A program made the position numbers and the translations under genes. Source: Xiheicaenibacterium sp046351325 (lineage in GTDB: Bacteria > Myxococcota_A > Polyangia > Polyangiales > Polyangiaceae). Taken from it: a stretch of 64,000 bases of DNA. Shown here piece by piece: positions 18,927-27,929 of this stretch. The stretch covers positions 620,001-684,000 of the forward strand of contig JAXLYR010000001.1 in assembly GCA_046351325.1 (NCBI GenBank). The letters run 5' to 3'. Below the pieces are notes generated by a model. The model made no database searches, had not been told where the DNA came from, and saw nothing but the letters and a program-made list of their open reading frames with translations. The number at the start of each line of letters is the position of its first letter. The first letter of the stretch is position 1.

Positions 18927-20812
18927 TCCCCGCTACCCGAGAAGAAGTGGAGCTCTACGTGATGGGACTCTACGAAGGCGACGTCGCCGAGCTCGAGGCG
19001 CGCATCGCAGCGCACCCGCAGTCGAGGGCGCTGCTCGCGGAGGAGGCCGCGTTCGAGGGCGCGCTGCGCGAGGCCGCGCGGGCCGCTCGCTTTTGCAAGG
19101 CGTGTGACGAGCTCGTTCGGACCGAGCGCTGCGAGGCCTGCGGCGCAGCCGTCACGGCGGGTGGATACGTCATCGAGCGCGTGCTCGTCGAGAACGCGCA
19201 CGGCCGAATGTACGTCGCCCGTGACGTCGACGACCGCACCGTCGCGCTGAAGGAGCTCGCGTTCGTCCAGTCGCCGGGGCAGGAGGCCTTCGCGGCCTTC
19301 GAACGCGAGACGCGCTTCTTGAGGGCGCTCGAGCACGCGAAGATCCCGCGCTTCGTCGCCAGCTTTCAAGAAGGTAAGGGCGTCCACACTCGCTACTACC
19401 TGGCGCAGGAGCTCGTGGAGGGCCAGCCGCTCGACGCGCGGCTCGCTGATCACTATTACGACGAGAAAGAAATCCTGGACGTCGCGGACCAGGTGCTCGA
19501 CGTGTTGGTCTATCTCCAGGGGCTCTCGCCGAGGATCGTCCATCGCGACATCAAGCCCGCGAACCTGCTGCGACGACCTGACGGCAGCATCGCCCTCGTC
19601 GACTTCGGCGCGGCGTACGATCAGGGCGCGACGGTCGGCTCGACGTCGATCGGGACGTTCGGCTACATGCCGCTCGAGCAAATGGCGGGGCAGGTCGACG
19701 CGACGACCGATCCCTACGCGCTCGGCACCTCGCTGCTCCACCTGCTCACGCGGCGCGAGCCCTGGAGCTTCTTGCAAGACCCGCGTTGGGCGGAGCTCAA
19801 CGTGTCGGCGCCGACAAGGCAGTTCCTCGAGCGGTTGGTCGCCGCTGATCCGAAGTCGCGGTTCGCGTCCGCCGCCGAGGCCCAGGGCGCGCTCGAGCGA
19901 GTGCGCCGCGGCGAGCTCCTCGTGCGCGAAGCACCGAAGCCTTCGAAGCGACCTCGAGGACCGTCTGCGCTGATATGGGGTTTGGCCGCCACGCTGGCGT
20001 TCGCAGGTGCGGCCGGAATGGGCGCGACGTGGTCGCGTTGGCAGGCGTCGTCCCCCTCGCCCTCGAGCGTGGCGGCTCCCGGTGGAGCACCGACTCCCGA
20101 GAACGCGACGACGGCCGCAAGCAGCTCGGAGCTCCCCACGCTGCTCGCGCCGCGCGAGCCCCCGAAGGCGCCCGGTCCCCCCGAGTCGCTCCCGCAGGGC
20201 AAGCCGATCGACTTGGATTTTCACGACGTGTCGAGCACGGACGCGCTGCGATTTCTCGGCGCAGCGTGTGGGGTCAATTTGGTCGTCCCCGACTCGGTGT
20301 CGTTCACGACCACGCTGACGCTCAAGAACGTCCCCTGCGATCAGGCGCTCGAGGTGCTGCTCGAGTCGCGCGGGCTCTGGTATCGCTACTCGGCCGCAGG
20401 CAGCTTGCTGCGGATCGCGCCGCGCCATGAGCTCGACCGCGAGGACGCCGAGGCGATCGAGCGGGCGCGTGTCCGCGAGGAGCTCGGGCTGCGCGACGAC
20501 AAGCTCCCCGAGGGGCCGCCGTTGGATCTCGAGCTGAAGAGCGCCTCGCTCCGCGACGTGCTCCAGCTGCTCGCGTCCGCTGGTGGCGTGAACGTCGTCC
20601 TCGACGACGGACTCGGCGGTAAGGTCACCGTTATTGCCAAGTCTGTCTCATGGCAAGACGCCCTCTCCGGGGTATTGCGCTCTCAAGGGCTTTGGTTCCG
20701 CTATCGGGAGAACGGCAAGATCCTGCGGATCGCGCCGCAGCACTTGCTCGACCGCGAAGACTCCGAGGCTCGCGAGCGCCAGCGCGCCGCCGGGAGGGAG
20801 CCTAAGCCCTAA
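18923..20812 (+). CDS. Transmembrane Ser/Thr kinase with zinc ribbon and two STN-like domains
   Basis: The 629-residue protein has an unusual chain of parts. Residues 1-50 resemble an anti-sigma N-terminus (VELYVMGLYEGDVAELEAR). A CxxC...CxxC zinc ribbon lies at about 58-75. A Hanks-type kinase domain follows, with HRDIKPANL (Asp209) and DFG (Asp227). One transmembrane helix lies at about 348-370, then a low-complexity linker. Two related domains (about 428-500 and 532-605) have the STN pattern: 'DLDFHDVSSTDALRFL ... LEVLLESRGLWYRY' and 'DLELKSASLRDVLQLL ... LSGVLRSQGLWFRY'. STN domains occur in secretins, TonB-dependent receptors and FecR. The overlapped upstream sigma factor suggests signalling from the envelope to transcription; that is inference. 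Confidence 0.85.
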   Translation: MIPATREEVELYVMGLYEGDVAELEARIAAHPQSRALLAEEAAFEGALREAARAARFCKACDELVRTERCEACGAAVTAGGYVIERVLVENAHGRMYVARDVDDRTVALKELAFVQSPGQEAFAAFERETRFLRALEHAKIPRFVASFQEGKGVHTRYYLAQELVEGQPLDARLADHYYDEKEILDVADQVLDVLVYLQGLSPRIVHRDIKPANLLRRPDGSIALVDFGAAYDQGATVGSTSIGTFGYMPLEQMAGQVDATTDPYALGTSLLHLLTRREPWSFLQDPRWAELNVSAPTRQFLERLVAADPKSRFASAAEAQGALERVRRGELLVREAPKPSKRPRGPSALIWGLAATLAFAGAAGMGATWSRWQASSPSPSSVAAPGGAPTPENATTAASSSELPTLLAPREPPKAPGPPESLPQGKPIDLDFHDVSSTDALRFLGAACGVNLVVPDSVSFTTTLTLKNVPCDQALEVLLESRGLWYRYSAAGSLLRIAPRHELDREDAEAIERARVREELGLRDDKLPEGPPLDLELKSASLRDVLQLLASAGGVNVVLDDGLGGKVTVIAKSVSWQDALSGVLRSQGLWFRYRENGKILRIAPQHLLDREDSEARERQRAAGREPKP

Positions 20813-21947
20813 TCGAGGGCGCCGCGCGATAGGCCCTTATCAGGGCCGCGGCGGCGCGCTCGACGTCGGGCTCCGTCGTCGCGCGGCCGAGCGTGAGCCG
20901 CACGGTCCCGAGGGCGTCGGCGGCCGGCACGCCCATCGCGAGGATGACCGCCGACGCGCTCTCGTGGCCCTCGTGGCACGCCGAGCCAGTGGACGCAGCG
21001 ACCTCGGGGGCGCCCGCGAGCACGGCCGCGCCGGAGACCCTCGGGAAGCGGACGCTCAGCGTATTGGGTAGACGCGGCGACGCTACGCCGTTGACGGCGA
21101 GATTGGGTATCTCGCGCGCGAGGCGCTCGAAGAGGGCGTCTCGCAAACCTCGAACGCGCTCGGCCTCGGACTCGAGATCCGCCAGGGCGAGCTCACACGC
21201 GGCGCCGAGCCCGACGATGGACGCGACGTTCTCGGTCCCGGGGCGAAGCCCGCGCTCGTGGGAAGCGCCGAGCACGAGCGGCTCGAGCTGCACGCCGCGG
21301 CGCACGTAGAGCGCGCCGACGCCCTTTGGGGCATAGAGCTTGTGGCCCGCGATCGACAGGAGATCCACGCCGAGCTCGCGGACGCGCACCGCGACCTTGC
21401 CGATGGACTGCGCGGCGTCGACGTGGACGAGCGAACGCTGGGCGCGCGCGAGCGTCGCGACCTCGGCGACAGGCTGGAGCACGCCTGTCTCGTTGTTCGA
21501 ATGCATGACGCTGACGAGCGCCGTCGAAGCATCGATCGCGCGGGCAGTGAGCTCGAGGTCGAGTCTGCCGCCTGCGTCCACGGGCACGCGCTCGACCGAG
21601 AAGCCGCGCCGCTCGAGCCACGCGCAAGGGCGCTCTGTCGCGGGGTGTTCGACGACGCTGGTGACGAGCCGCCGACGCGCCCCCGCGCGCTCCATCACGC
21701 CGCGGATCGCGAGGTTGTTCGCTTCGGTCCCACCCGACGTGAAGACGAGCTCGTCCGCGTCGCAACCGAGCAGCGCGGCGACGCGCTGACGAGCCGTGTC
21801 GACCGCGGCGCGAGCGCGAGCGCCGTAGACATGCCCGCTCGACGGGTTGCCGAAGGCCTCACGCAGATAGGGCAACATCGCCTCGAGCACCGAAGACGAA
21901 ATCGGGGTCGTCGCGTTGTGATCCAAATAGACGGGGAGCTCTTGCAT
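20802..21947 (-). CDS. Cysteine desulfurase (IscS/NifS family)
   Basis: The 381-residue PLP enzyme shows the class V signature: YLDHNATTP at the start, FTSGGTEANNLAI, the His in SVVEHPA, VDAAQSIGK, the Schiff-base Lys in GHKLYAPKG, and the catalytic Cys loop STGSACHEG. It converts cysteine to alanine and loads sulfur on its Cys for Fe-S clusters or other cofactors. It follows the cysteine synthase-like gene by seven bases, so the pair would make cysteine and mobilise its sulfur. It converges with the kinase gene, overlapping by 11 bp. No iscU, iscR or suf genes are nearby, so the subtype is undecided. Confidence 0.92.
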   Translation of the reverse strand: MQELPVYLDHNATTPISSSVLEAMLPYLREAFGNPSSGHVYGARARAAVDTARQRVAALLGCDADELVFTSGGTEANNLAIRGVMERAGARRRLVTSVVEHPATERPCAWLERRGFSVERVPVDAGGRLDLELTARAIDASTALVSVMHSNNETGVLQPVAEVATLARAQRSLVHVDAAQSIGKVAVRVRELGVDLLSIAGHKLYAPKGVGALYVRRGVQLEPLVLGASHERGLRPGTENVASIVGLGAACELALADLESEAERVRGLRDALFERLAREIPNLAVNGVASPRLPNTLSVRFPRVSGAAVLAGAPEVAASTGSACHEGHESASAVILAMGVPAADALGTVRLTLGRATTEPDVERAAAALIRAYRAAPSIRA

Positions 21948-21954
21948 CGTCGCC

Positions 21955-22926
21955 TCACATGGTCGTTTCGAGGGCGGCGCGCCCCGCCGCGGCCATCCAC
22001 GGCTTGGAGAAATACCGATCCCAAGAGTCGGGCAGGACGGTCACGACCGGTCCGTCGACGTCGGCGCGAGCGGCGACGCGCAGGGCCGCGACGACGTTGG
22101 TGCCAGCCGAGCCACCGACGTAGAGCCCCTCCTCGCGAGCGAGGCGGAGGGCCATCGCGAAGCTCTCCTCGTCGCTCACGCGCTCGGCCCCGTCGAGGAC
22201 CGCGCGGTGGAGGTTCGCCGGGACCTCGCTGCCCCCGATTCCTTCTACGGCGTAGGAGCCATCGCCGTGGATTTCACCAGTCTCCACCCAATCGGCGAGA
22301 CCAGAGCCGACAGGGTCGGCGAGCACGACGCGAGCCTCGGGGCAGGCGTCTTTGAGCCGGCGCCCGACGCCGCTCAGCGTGCCGCCCGTCCCCGCGCCGG
22401 CGACGAAGGCCCCGATGCGCCCGTCCGTCTGCTCGAGGATCTCGACACCCGTCCCGTCGAAGTGGGCGCGCACGTTCGCTGGGTTCTTGAATTGGTCCGT
22501 CAAGAACCAGCCCCGCTCGGCGGCGAGTCGCGCCGCGACCTGGCGGAAGTTCTCGGGGCTCGAGGGCGGCGCGTTGGCTGTGATGACGACGCGCGCGCCG
22601 GCGAGCGCGAGCGCGACCCGTTTGTCGACCGACATTTTCTCAGGCATCACGCAGACGAGGTGATACCCGCGCGCGGCCGCGACCAGCGCGAGGCCCATTC
22701 CCGTGTTGCCCGCGGTCGCTTCGATGAGCGTGTCACCCGGCGATATCGCGCCCCGAGCCTCGGCGTCGTCGACGATCGCGAGCGCGATTCGGTCCTTGAT
22801 CGAGCCGCCCGGATTCAGGTGTTCGCATTTGACCCATATCGGGTTTCGAACTCCCTTGGACAGAGCGCCGAGCCGCACGAGCGGGGTCTTGCCGATTTGG
22901 TCGAGGATCGTCGGCTGCTTTTGCAC
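21955..22926 (-). CDS. PLP-dependent cysteine synthase / cystathionine beta-synthase-like enzyme
   Basis: The 323-residue fold-type II enzyme has the PLP Lys in NPGGSIKDR, the substrate loop EATAGNTGMGLA, and the phosphate-binding GAGTGGTLSG. The segment EEGLYVGGSAGTN is closer to bacterial cystathionine beta-synthases than to CysK, but no CBS regulatory domains are present. It could use O-acetylserine plus sulfide or serine plus homocysteine. Both reactions feed the cysteine pool used by the desulfurase encoded directly downstream. Confidence 0.88.
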   Translation of the reverse strand: MQKQPTILDQIGKTPLVRLGALSKGVRNPIWVKCEHLNPGGSIKDRIALAIVDDAEARGAISPGDTLIEATAGNTGMGLALVAAARGYHLVCVMPEKMSVDKRVALALAGARVVITANAPPSSPENFRQVAARLAAERGWFLTDQFKNPANVRAHFDGTGVEILEQTDGRIGAFVAGAGTGGTLSGVGRRLKDACPEARVVLADPVGSGLADWVETGEIHGDGSYAVEGIGGSEVPANLHRAVLDGAERVSDEESFAMALRLAREEGLYVGGSAGTNVVAALRVAARADVDGPVVTVLPDSWDRYFSKPWMAAAGRAALETTM

Positions 22927-22983
22927 AGCGTCGTTCTATCGCGATGTGACCGCGCCGCGAACCCCCCGCCCGGTCGACAGAGC

Positions 22984-23015
22984 TTCACCACGGAGACACA
23001 GAGTCACGGAGTGAA
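22984..23015. repeat. Short intergenic element of 8-bp direct repeats
   Basis: Three near-identical 8-mers (CACGGAGA, CACAGAGT, CACGGAGT) are framed by the inverted ends TTCAC/GTGAA. It lies in the 119-bp gap upstream of the cysteine synthase gene. Similar CACAGAG-type intergenic elements occur in many environmental bacterial genomes; function unknown. Confidence 0.5.
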
Positions 23016-23045
23016 ATCTCCTGCTCCACCCGAGCGACAGGCACC

Positions 23046-24218
23046 TCAGCGTCGCGGCAGCGCGAGCTCGGCTTGCCATCGGTCGAGGGCGATACGCGGC
23101 GCCCCCGCTTCGTCGTAGAGGCCAGTGTCGCGCCAGAGCAGACCGAGCTGACTCTGCCCGAGGGCGCCATTCCAGAGCTGGTCGTAGTCGCGTATCACGA
23201 ACCAAAATGTGAATTGCCAGCCATAGCTGTGGGACGCTGCCATCAGCCGCTCGAGGTAGTGGTCCTGCTTCTCCGGCGTGCCCGTCCATACAAGATTGTT
23301 CGTCGTCCACTCCTGCGCGGGGTAGCTCGACTCGCTGACGCCGACCCACCTATCCGATAGTGCCGCGAGCTGGTCGAAGTAGTCGTCGGGGAAGCTGTCG
23401 GCGAGCAAACCGCTTAGGAACGGGTGCGCCGAAATCGCGAACCCGTCCGTGCAAGGCGTGAGATCGTCGAGGACCTGCAGTTGGTCGGCCAAGACAGCCT
23501 CGCTCGTGTCCGGGAAGAACTCGTTCGAGACGAGCGACACATAGAGCGGCTGGGTGACGCCGCGGGCCTTCAAGGTCTGGTAGGTCGCGCAGACGAGTCC
23601 CACGTAGCTCGGCCACGCAGCCTTGTCGTTGGACATCAGTTTGTTGCTCTCGATCCCGATGAGGACCCAATCCGGAGAGACGATGTCCACCATGCGCTCG
23701 ACGTAGTTTGCATACGCGTCGTGCACGTCGGCGTCGGCGAACGAATAGCCGTCGAAGGGCGCTGGGCGGGGCTGATTGGCAGTGTCACCTCGATAACCGG
23801 CGAGGGTCACGCGACCGACGTCGAGCGCGTTGAGCGACAGGAGGACCTTGCGATCGGTCGGAGTGCGATTGCGCTGATCCTCGACGGCGGCCTGGAACGA
23901 AGCGGGGAATGGAGCTCCCGAGAGCGCCTCGGGCCAAGGCACACCCTCCTCGAAGTGAACGAGCACCGCGTCGCCGTTCGCGAGGATTTGATCCCAAGTC
24001 CAATCGAGCGCCTCCGACGTCGCGTCATAGGGCCAGGGCTGAAACCCGATAGCGGCCGTGCGTGACGCGCCCGATCCACCGGCGCCACCCGCGCCGCCCG
24101 TCGCGCCTGCGCCGCCCGTCGCACCTGCGCCGCCCCCGCCTGGAGAGTCGTCGCCGCACCCCACTGCTCCGGCGACGAGAGAGAGCCCGAGCGCGCACAA
24201 CGCAAAGCCGAACTTCAT
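23046..24218 (-). CDS. Glycosidase-like lipoprotein (GH53/clan-A type)
   Basis: The 390-residue protein has a lipoprotein signal (GAVGC, Cys21) and a Gly/Ala/Thr spacer, then a region that reads like a TIM-barrel glycoside hydrolase. Two acidic motifs stand where clan-A enzymes keep their acid/base and nucleophile glutamates: VLIGIESNKL and VGVSESSYPAQEW, the latter similar to the ETSYP motif of GH53 endo-galactanases. The product would be exported and degrade a plant or microbial polysaccharide. The family call rests on these motifs only. It is divergent from the gene at 24275. Confidence 0.6.
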   Translation of the reverse strand: MKFGFALCALGLSLVAGAVGCGDDSPGGGGAGATGGAGATGGAGGAGGSGASRTAAIGFQPWPYDATSEALDWTWDQILANGDAVLVHFEEGVPWPEALSGAPFPASFQAAVEDQRNRTPTDRKVLLSLNALDVGRVTLAGYRGDTANQPRPAPFDGYSFADADVHDAYANYVERMVDIVSPDWVLIGIESNKLMSNDKAAWPSYVGLVCATYQTLKARGVTQPLYVSLVSNEFFPDTSEAVLADQLQVLDDLTPCTDGFAISAHPFLSGLLADSFPDDYFDQLAALSDRWVGVSESSYPAQEWTTNNLVWTGTPEKQDHYLERLMAASHSYGWQFTFWFVIRDYDQLWNGALGQSQLGLLWRDTGLYDEAGAPRIALDRWQAELALPRR

Positions 24219-24274
24219 GATTGCCCAATAGTCTATCGTGAAGTCGACGAGGCCACGAGCCTCGCACTCATTCG

Positions 24275-25000
24275 ATGGCCTATCGAAGCGAAGAGGAGCA
24301 GCTCAAGCGCAGGGTCGAAGACCTCGAGATGGAGCTCGCTCGCGCGCGGCAGCGCATCGCCCACCTCGAGGGGCGCGGCTCGAAGTTCTCTCTCGTGCGC
24401 GTCCTGCTCGGCGCCGATGTCGAACAAGGCGCGGAGAGGACGCTGCCCGGCAGGCTCAGGCGCGACTCGGGGCGCCTCGTCGAGGAGGTGATGCTTGAGA
24501 GGCTCGGGATACGGGGCCACGCGCTCCACTCGGGAGACCGAATCACGTGGAGCGGCACGCGCGGAAACCGCGTCGTCGAATTGGTCGTTACCGAGCGGGA
24601 GGGCCAAATCGCTTTGGCCGGCCACGAGAAGAACTCGAGCCTCTTCGGGGCCGCGTACGGTGGATTCGGGGGTGGCCTCGGCGGGGGCGCGTCTTATCTC
24701 GTCATCACCGCGGCGAAGGCCCTCGCGATGCCGTTGGGCCTCGCGTTCGCGATTTGGATCGGGCTCGTCCTCGCCATCGCGCGGCTGCTCGTCGGCTTCG
24801 TAGCGAGGAGCCGGTGGCGAGCGCTCGACGCCGCAATCGAAGAGCTCTCGGAGAAGCTCGCAGGGTCCGAGTACGTGCGCGTGCGACCGCTCGCGAGCGC
24901 GGTCGAACAGCCCGTCTACGGCCTGGACGCCGACGCGAGCGCGCTCGCCGACGAAGAGGCCGAGCGGGCCGCGCACGCGAGCCGCGCAAGGCGCGCGTGA
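24275..25000 (+). CDS. Coiled-coil membrane protein, unknown function
   Basis: This 241-residue protein begins with a charged coiled coil (residues about 5-35, EEEQLKRRVEDLEMELARAR) followed by a basic linker, a glycine-rich patch (GAAYGGFGGGLGGGASY, near 128-144) and a hydrophobic hairpin (about 145-178) that could span the membrane twice. The C-terminus is acidic and Ala-rich. I do not recognise a family. Part of the middle (TWSGTRGNRVVELVV) looks like a small beta-domain. Confidence 0.65.
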   Translation: MAYRSEEEQLKRRVEDLEMELARARQRIAHLEGRGSKFSLVRVLLGADVEQGAERTLPGRLRRDSGRLVEEVMLERLGIRGHALHSGDRITWSGTRGNRVVELVVTEREGQIALAGHEKNSSLFGAAYGGFGGGLGGGASYLVITAAKALAMPLGLAFAIWIGLVLAIARLLVGFVARSRWRALDAAIEELSEKLAGSEYVRVRPLASAVEQPVYGLDADASALADEEAERAAHASRARRA

Positions 25001-25073
25001 GATCGCGGGCAGTGCGTTCAGCCGAGCGCTCGATGCGCGCCGACGCGAGGCTTTCCCTGGATTTAACCGTGGA

Positions 25074-26561
25074 ATGGAGCTTGCGACGTCCGGGTGCATG
25101 GGCACCTTGGCGCTGGTCGACAAGAGGTTCGACACCGAGCCAAGCCGGCGATCGCCCTGGAATCTGACGGCGCACGGCGTCGCGGGTTGGGCGATTTCGG
25201 CGTTGGTGTTGGTTGCCGTCCTGCGGTTCTCCAACCCTCATTTCGCGCTCGCGCTGCACGCGGCGCTCGCGCCGCTCGTCTTCGTGGGCGTGGCCTGGCA
25301 CTACTTCCGTCAGCACGGCCCGCGACACGAGCCCATCCCCGCGGCGCTCGCGATGACGGTCATCGTCGCCGTGCTCGACGCGGGGGTCGTCGGGGGCATC
25401 CTCCTGCGAGGGCTCGCGATGCTGACGACGATCGGCGCGACCTGTTTGCCGCTCTCTCTGGTCTTCGTCGCTACCGCGGTGACAGGGCTGCTCCTCACTC
25501 GAGGAGAGGGAGCCGCGAGGTCGGACGCGATCGAGGAAGAGCTCGCAGCGAAGAGCGCGCACCCGAGCGACACGCGCGGCCTGATTCGGGGCTTGGTCGT
25601 GACGCTCGCTGCCTTTACGGCCATATCGGCCATCGGCGGAGCGGTCGAGCTCACCGTTTGGCGTGACGGCACGACCTACAACCCAATCAGTCTCCTCGCG
25701 CACACTCCCTTCACGACCTTCCTCGTCCCTGCCCTCTTGCTCGGCGTCGTCATCGGCGGACTCAGCACGATGAGCGCTTGGCTCACCTGGCGACGCTCGC
25801 CTGCTGCTCCGGACGCCACGGCGCTCGCGGGCGGCGCGCTCTTGATATGGGTGCTCGCGGAGGCCGCGCTGATGCGGCTCGTTCATTGGCTGCAAATCAC
25901 GTACGGCGTCATCGGCGTCGCGCTCGTCGTGTTGGCGCTCCAGATGGGTCTTCGCTCGCACAAGCCTCGCTATCAGTGGCTCGCGAAGGTCACGCTCGCC
26001 GAGGCCGTCGGCTTCCTCGTCCCCGCGTTCGCGGGGGTGATCGCCGCGCGCGCCGAAGTCCCGGACTCGACCCGATTGGGGATCTTCCTCGCGGCAGGTT
26101 TCTGCGAGGGCCTCGCGCTCGGGCTCGGACAGGCCTGGGCCTTCCCCATGCGCGTTCGCAAATGGCGCTACGCCGCGCTCACGGCTGTCGGCGCGAGCCT
26201 CGTTTGGACGACCGTGCTCGCCACGATGTTGGTGCTCGGCACGGGTACCTTGCCGACGATCCTCGTCGTCCTCATCGCGGCAGGCTGCGCGCTGATTGGC
26301 CTGCTCGCGATCGGCACCGCGCAGTGGTTCGAACTCCGCTATTCGAGTGATCGCGCGCTCTCGTGGATTGGCTGGACCGCCCTCGCGTGGATGCTGGCTT
26401 TGCCGCTCAGCTTCTTGCCTGGGCCGCTCGTCGACGAGTCGACCCCGACGAGCTCGCAGCTGGTCCTTTGGGGCCTCGGCGGGGTGCTGATGGCGTTCGT
26501 GATGGCGAGCGTCACTTGGCTCGGCGCGCGGCGCCTTGCTGGTCGCCCGATACCCGGATAG
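25074..26561 (+). CDS. Polytopic inner-membrane protein, unknown function
   Basis: The 495-residue protein has about twelve hydrophobic helices spread over its length and no signal peptide. Loops are short and carry few conserved charged motifs, so a transporter family cannot be named. A cytosolic-looking stretch lies near residues 145-165. The ATG at 25074 is the first start; an ATG at 25098 is also possible. The stop codon ends two bases before the GTG of the GST-MOSC gene, so the two genes are probably one unit. Confidence 0.7.
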   Translation: MELATSGCMGTLALVDKRFDTEPSRRSPWNLTAHGVAGWAISALVLVAVLRFSNPHFALALHAALAPLVFVGVAWHYFRQHGPRHEPIPAALAMTVIVAVLDAGVVGGILLRGLAMLTTIGATCLPLSLVFVATAVTGLLLTRGEGAARSDAIEEELAAKSAHPSDTRGLIRGLVVTLAAFTAISAIGGAVELTVWRDGTTYNPISLLAHTPFTTFLVPALLLGVVIGGLSTMSAWLTWRRSPAAPDATALAGGALLIWVLAEAALMRLVHWLQITYGVIGVALVVLALQMGLRSHKPRYQWLAKVTLAEAVGFLVPAFAGVIAARAEVPDSTRLGIFLAAGFCEGLALGLGQAWAFPMRVRKWRYAALTAVGASLVWTTVLATMLVLGTGTLPTILVVLIAAGCALIGLLAIGTAQWFELRYSSDRALSWIGWTALAWMLALPLSFLPGPLVDESTPTSSQLVLWGLGGVLMAFVMASVTWLGARRLAGRPIPG

Positions 26562-26562
26562 C

Positions 26563-27783
26563 GTGCCGGGCTTGAAGCTCTATCGATTCCCCTACAGCTG
26601 TTACGCGCGCTACGTCCAAGCGGCGATCGAGCTCGTCCACGTGCCGTGTGAGGTCATCGATGTCCCCTACGGCAACCGCGAAGAGCTCGCGACCCTGACC
26701 GGCGGCAGCATCCAGGTTCCGGTCCTCGTGCGCGACGGCGACGCGCGCCCCATCGTCGACTCCCGCCGAATCCTCCGCACCCTCGTCGACGAGGATCCCC
26801 GCTTCGGCTCCCTGGTCCCCGCTCCGCTCGCAGGCCCGATATGGGCCTACGCTGATTGGATATCGACCACGGTCGAGGACCTCGCCTTTCGTCTCGCCAC
26901 GCCGGGGATCGCCGAGCGCTTCCGCACGGCCTTCGAGACCGCGCTCTTCCGCTTCGTCAAAGAGCGGAAGTATGGCGCGGGCTGCGTCGAGGCCTGGGCG
27001 CGGGACGCGGACTCCCTCTTCGCGGCCCTCACCGAGGCGCTCGCGCCGACGGTCTCGACGCTCTCGGCGCGACCCTTCCTCTTCGGTGACGCGCCCAACC
27101 TCGCCGACGCCTCGCTCTATGGCCAAATCGCGATGCTCGAGCACGGCGCTCCGGACTACGTGGCCGCGCTCCCCAAACCCCTCTTGGAGTGGAAGACTCG
27201 CTTCGAGGGCTGCCTCGGCGCGCCGCCTTATGGCCGTATCGCCGCCGAACACCGCGGTCGCGCCGACCTCGACCGCCTCCTCGAAGCGGGCCGCGCGGCC
27301 GAGCGGACGAGCAAACTCGAGAAGATCGTATTGCGGACTTCGACACACGAGCGCAGCTGCCCGGAAGCCGCCGAGCTCGTCCCCGGTTCGGGGCTCGTCG
27401 GCGACCGCTGGGCGAAGACTGGTGGAAAGCCCGGCGCCGAGGTCTCCATCATGGATGCGCGCGTCGCGCGGTGCCTCGCCGGCGAGGATGATTGGGCGCT
27501 AGCGGGAGACAACCTCTTCGTCGATATGCCCCTCGACGAGGCCTCGCTGCGCCCCGGAGACCGGCTGTCGATGGGTGACGTCGTGCTCGAGATCACCACG
27601 GAGCCTCACCGTGGCTGCAGGAAGTTCCTGGCGCGGTTCGGGCCGGAGTCGCTCCGATGGCTATCCGGTAAAGGCACCGCTGGCGAGCATCGACGCGGTG
27701 TCTATGCCCGAGTCCTCGTCGGAGGAACGCTGCGGGTGGGAATGACCATTAGCGTCGTCCGACCAACACCGCAGTCTGCCTGA
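26563..27783 (+). CDS. GST-MOSC fusion protein
   Basis: From the GTG at 26563 the product has 406 residues. Residues 1-75 form a thioredoxin-like GST N-domain (LKLYRFPYSCYARYVQAAIE, then GSIQVPVLV with the cis-Pro and a following DSRRILRTL). Residues about 90-245 form the helical GST C-domain (PFLFGDAPNLADASLYGQI). The last 140 residues are a MOSC domain with PGSGLVGDRW, AGDNLFVDM, the family Cys in HRGCRKFLARFG, and GVYARVLVGG. MOSC proteins bind molybdenum cofactor or handle sulfur through that Cys. The fusion suggests reduction or thiol-linked detoxification, but no substrate can be named. Confidence 0.85.
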   Translation: MPGLKLYRFPYSCYARYVQAAIELVHVPCEVIDVPYGNREELATLTGGSIQVPVLVRDGDARPIVDSRRILRTLVDEDPRFGSLVPAPLAGPIWAYADWISTTVEDLAFRLATPGIAERFRTAFETALFRFVKERKYGAGCVEAWARDADSLFAALTEALAPTVSTLSARPFLFGDAPNLADASLYGQIAMLEHGAPDYVAALPKPLLEWKTRFEGCLGAPPYGRIAAEHRGRADLDRLLEAGRAAERTSKLEKIVLRTSTHERSCPEAAELVPGSGLVGDRWAKTGGKPGAEVSIMDARVARCLAGEDDWALAGDNLFVDMPLDEASLRPGDRLSMGDVVLEITTEPHRGCRKFLARFGPESLRWLSGKGTAGEHRRGVYARVLVGGTLRVGMTISVVRPTPQSA

Positions 27784-27929
27784 GGAGCCGCCTCGCCCGG
27801 AGTGAATTGCGCCTCTGCGCGCAAGGCCTGCGCCGCCCGCTCGTCGCCTTGTCTCCATCAGCGCGACACGCATCTCCTGCACGAGCGCGAGCGGTCTGAG
27901 CACGCGGCTTGCAGAGCGGCGGCCTACCC

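Noticed and set aside
27784..27929. BoxR-type operator (TGCA-N6-TGCA) upstream of boxB
   Set aside because: I looked for the spaced TGCA pair in the 146-bp gap and did not find it; single TGCA words occur only by chance.
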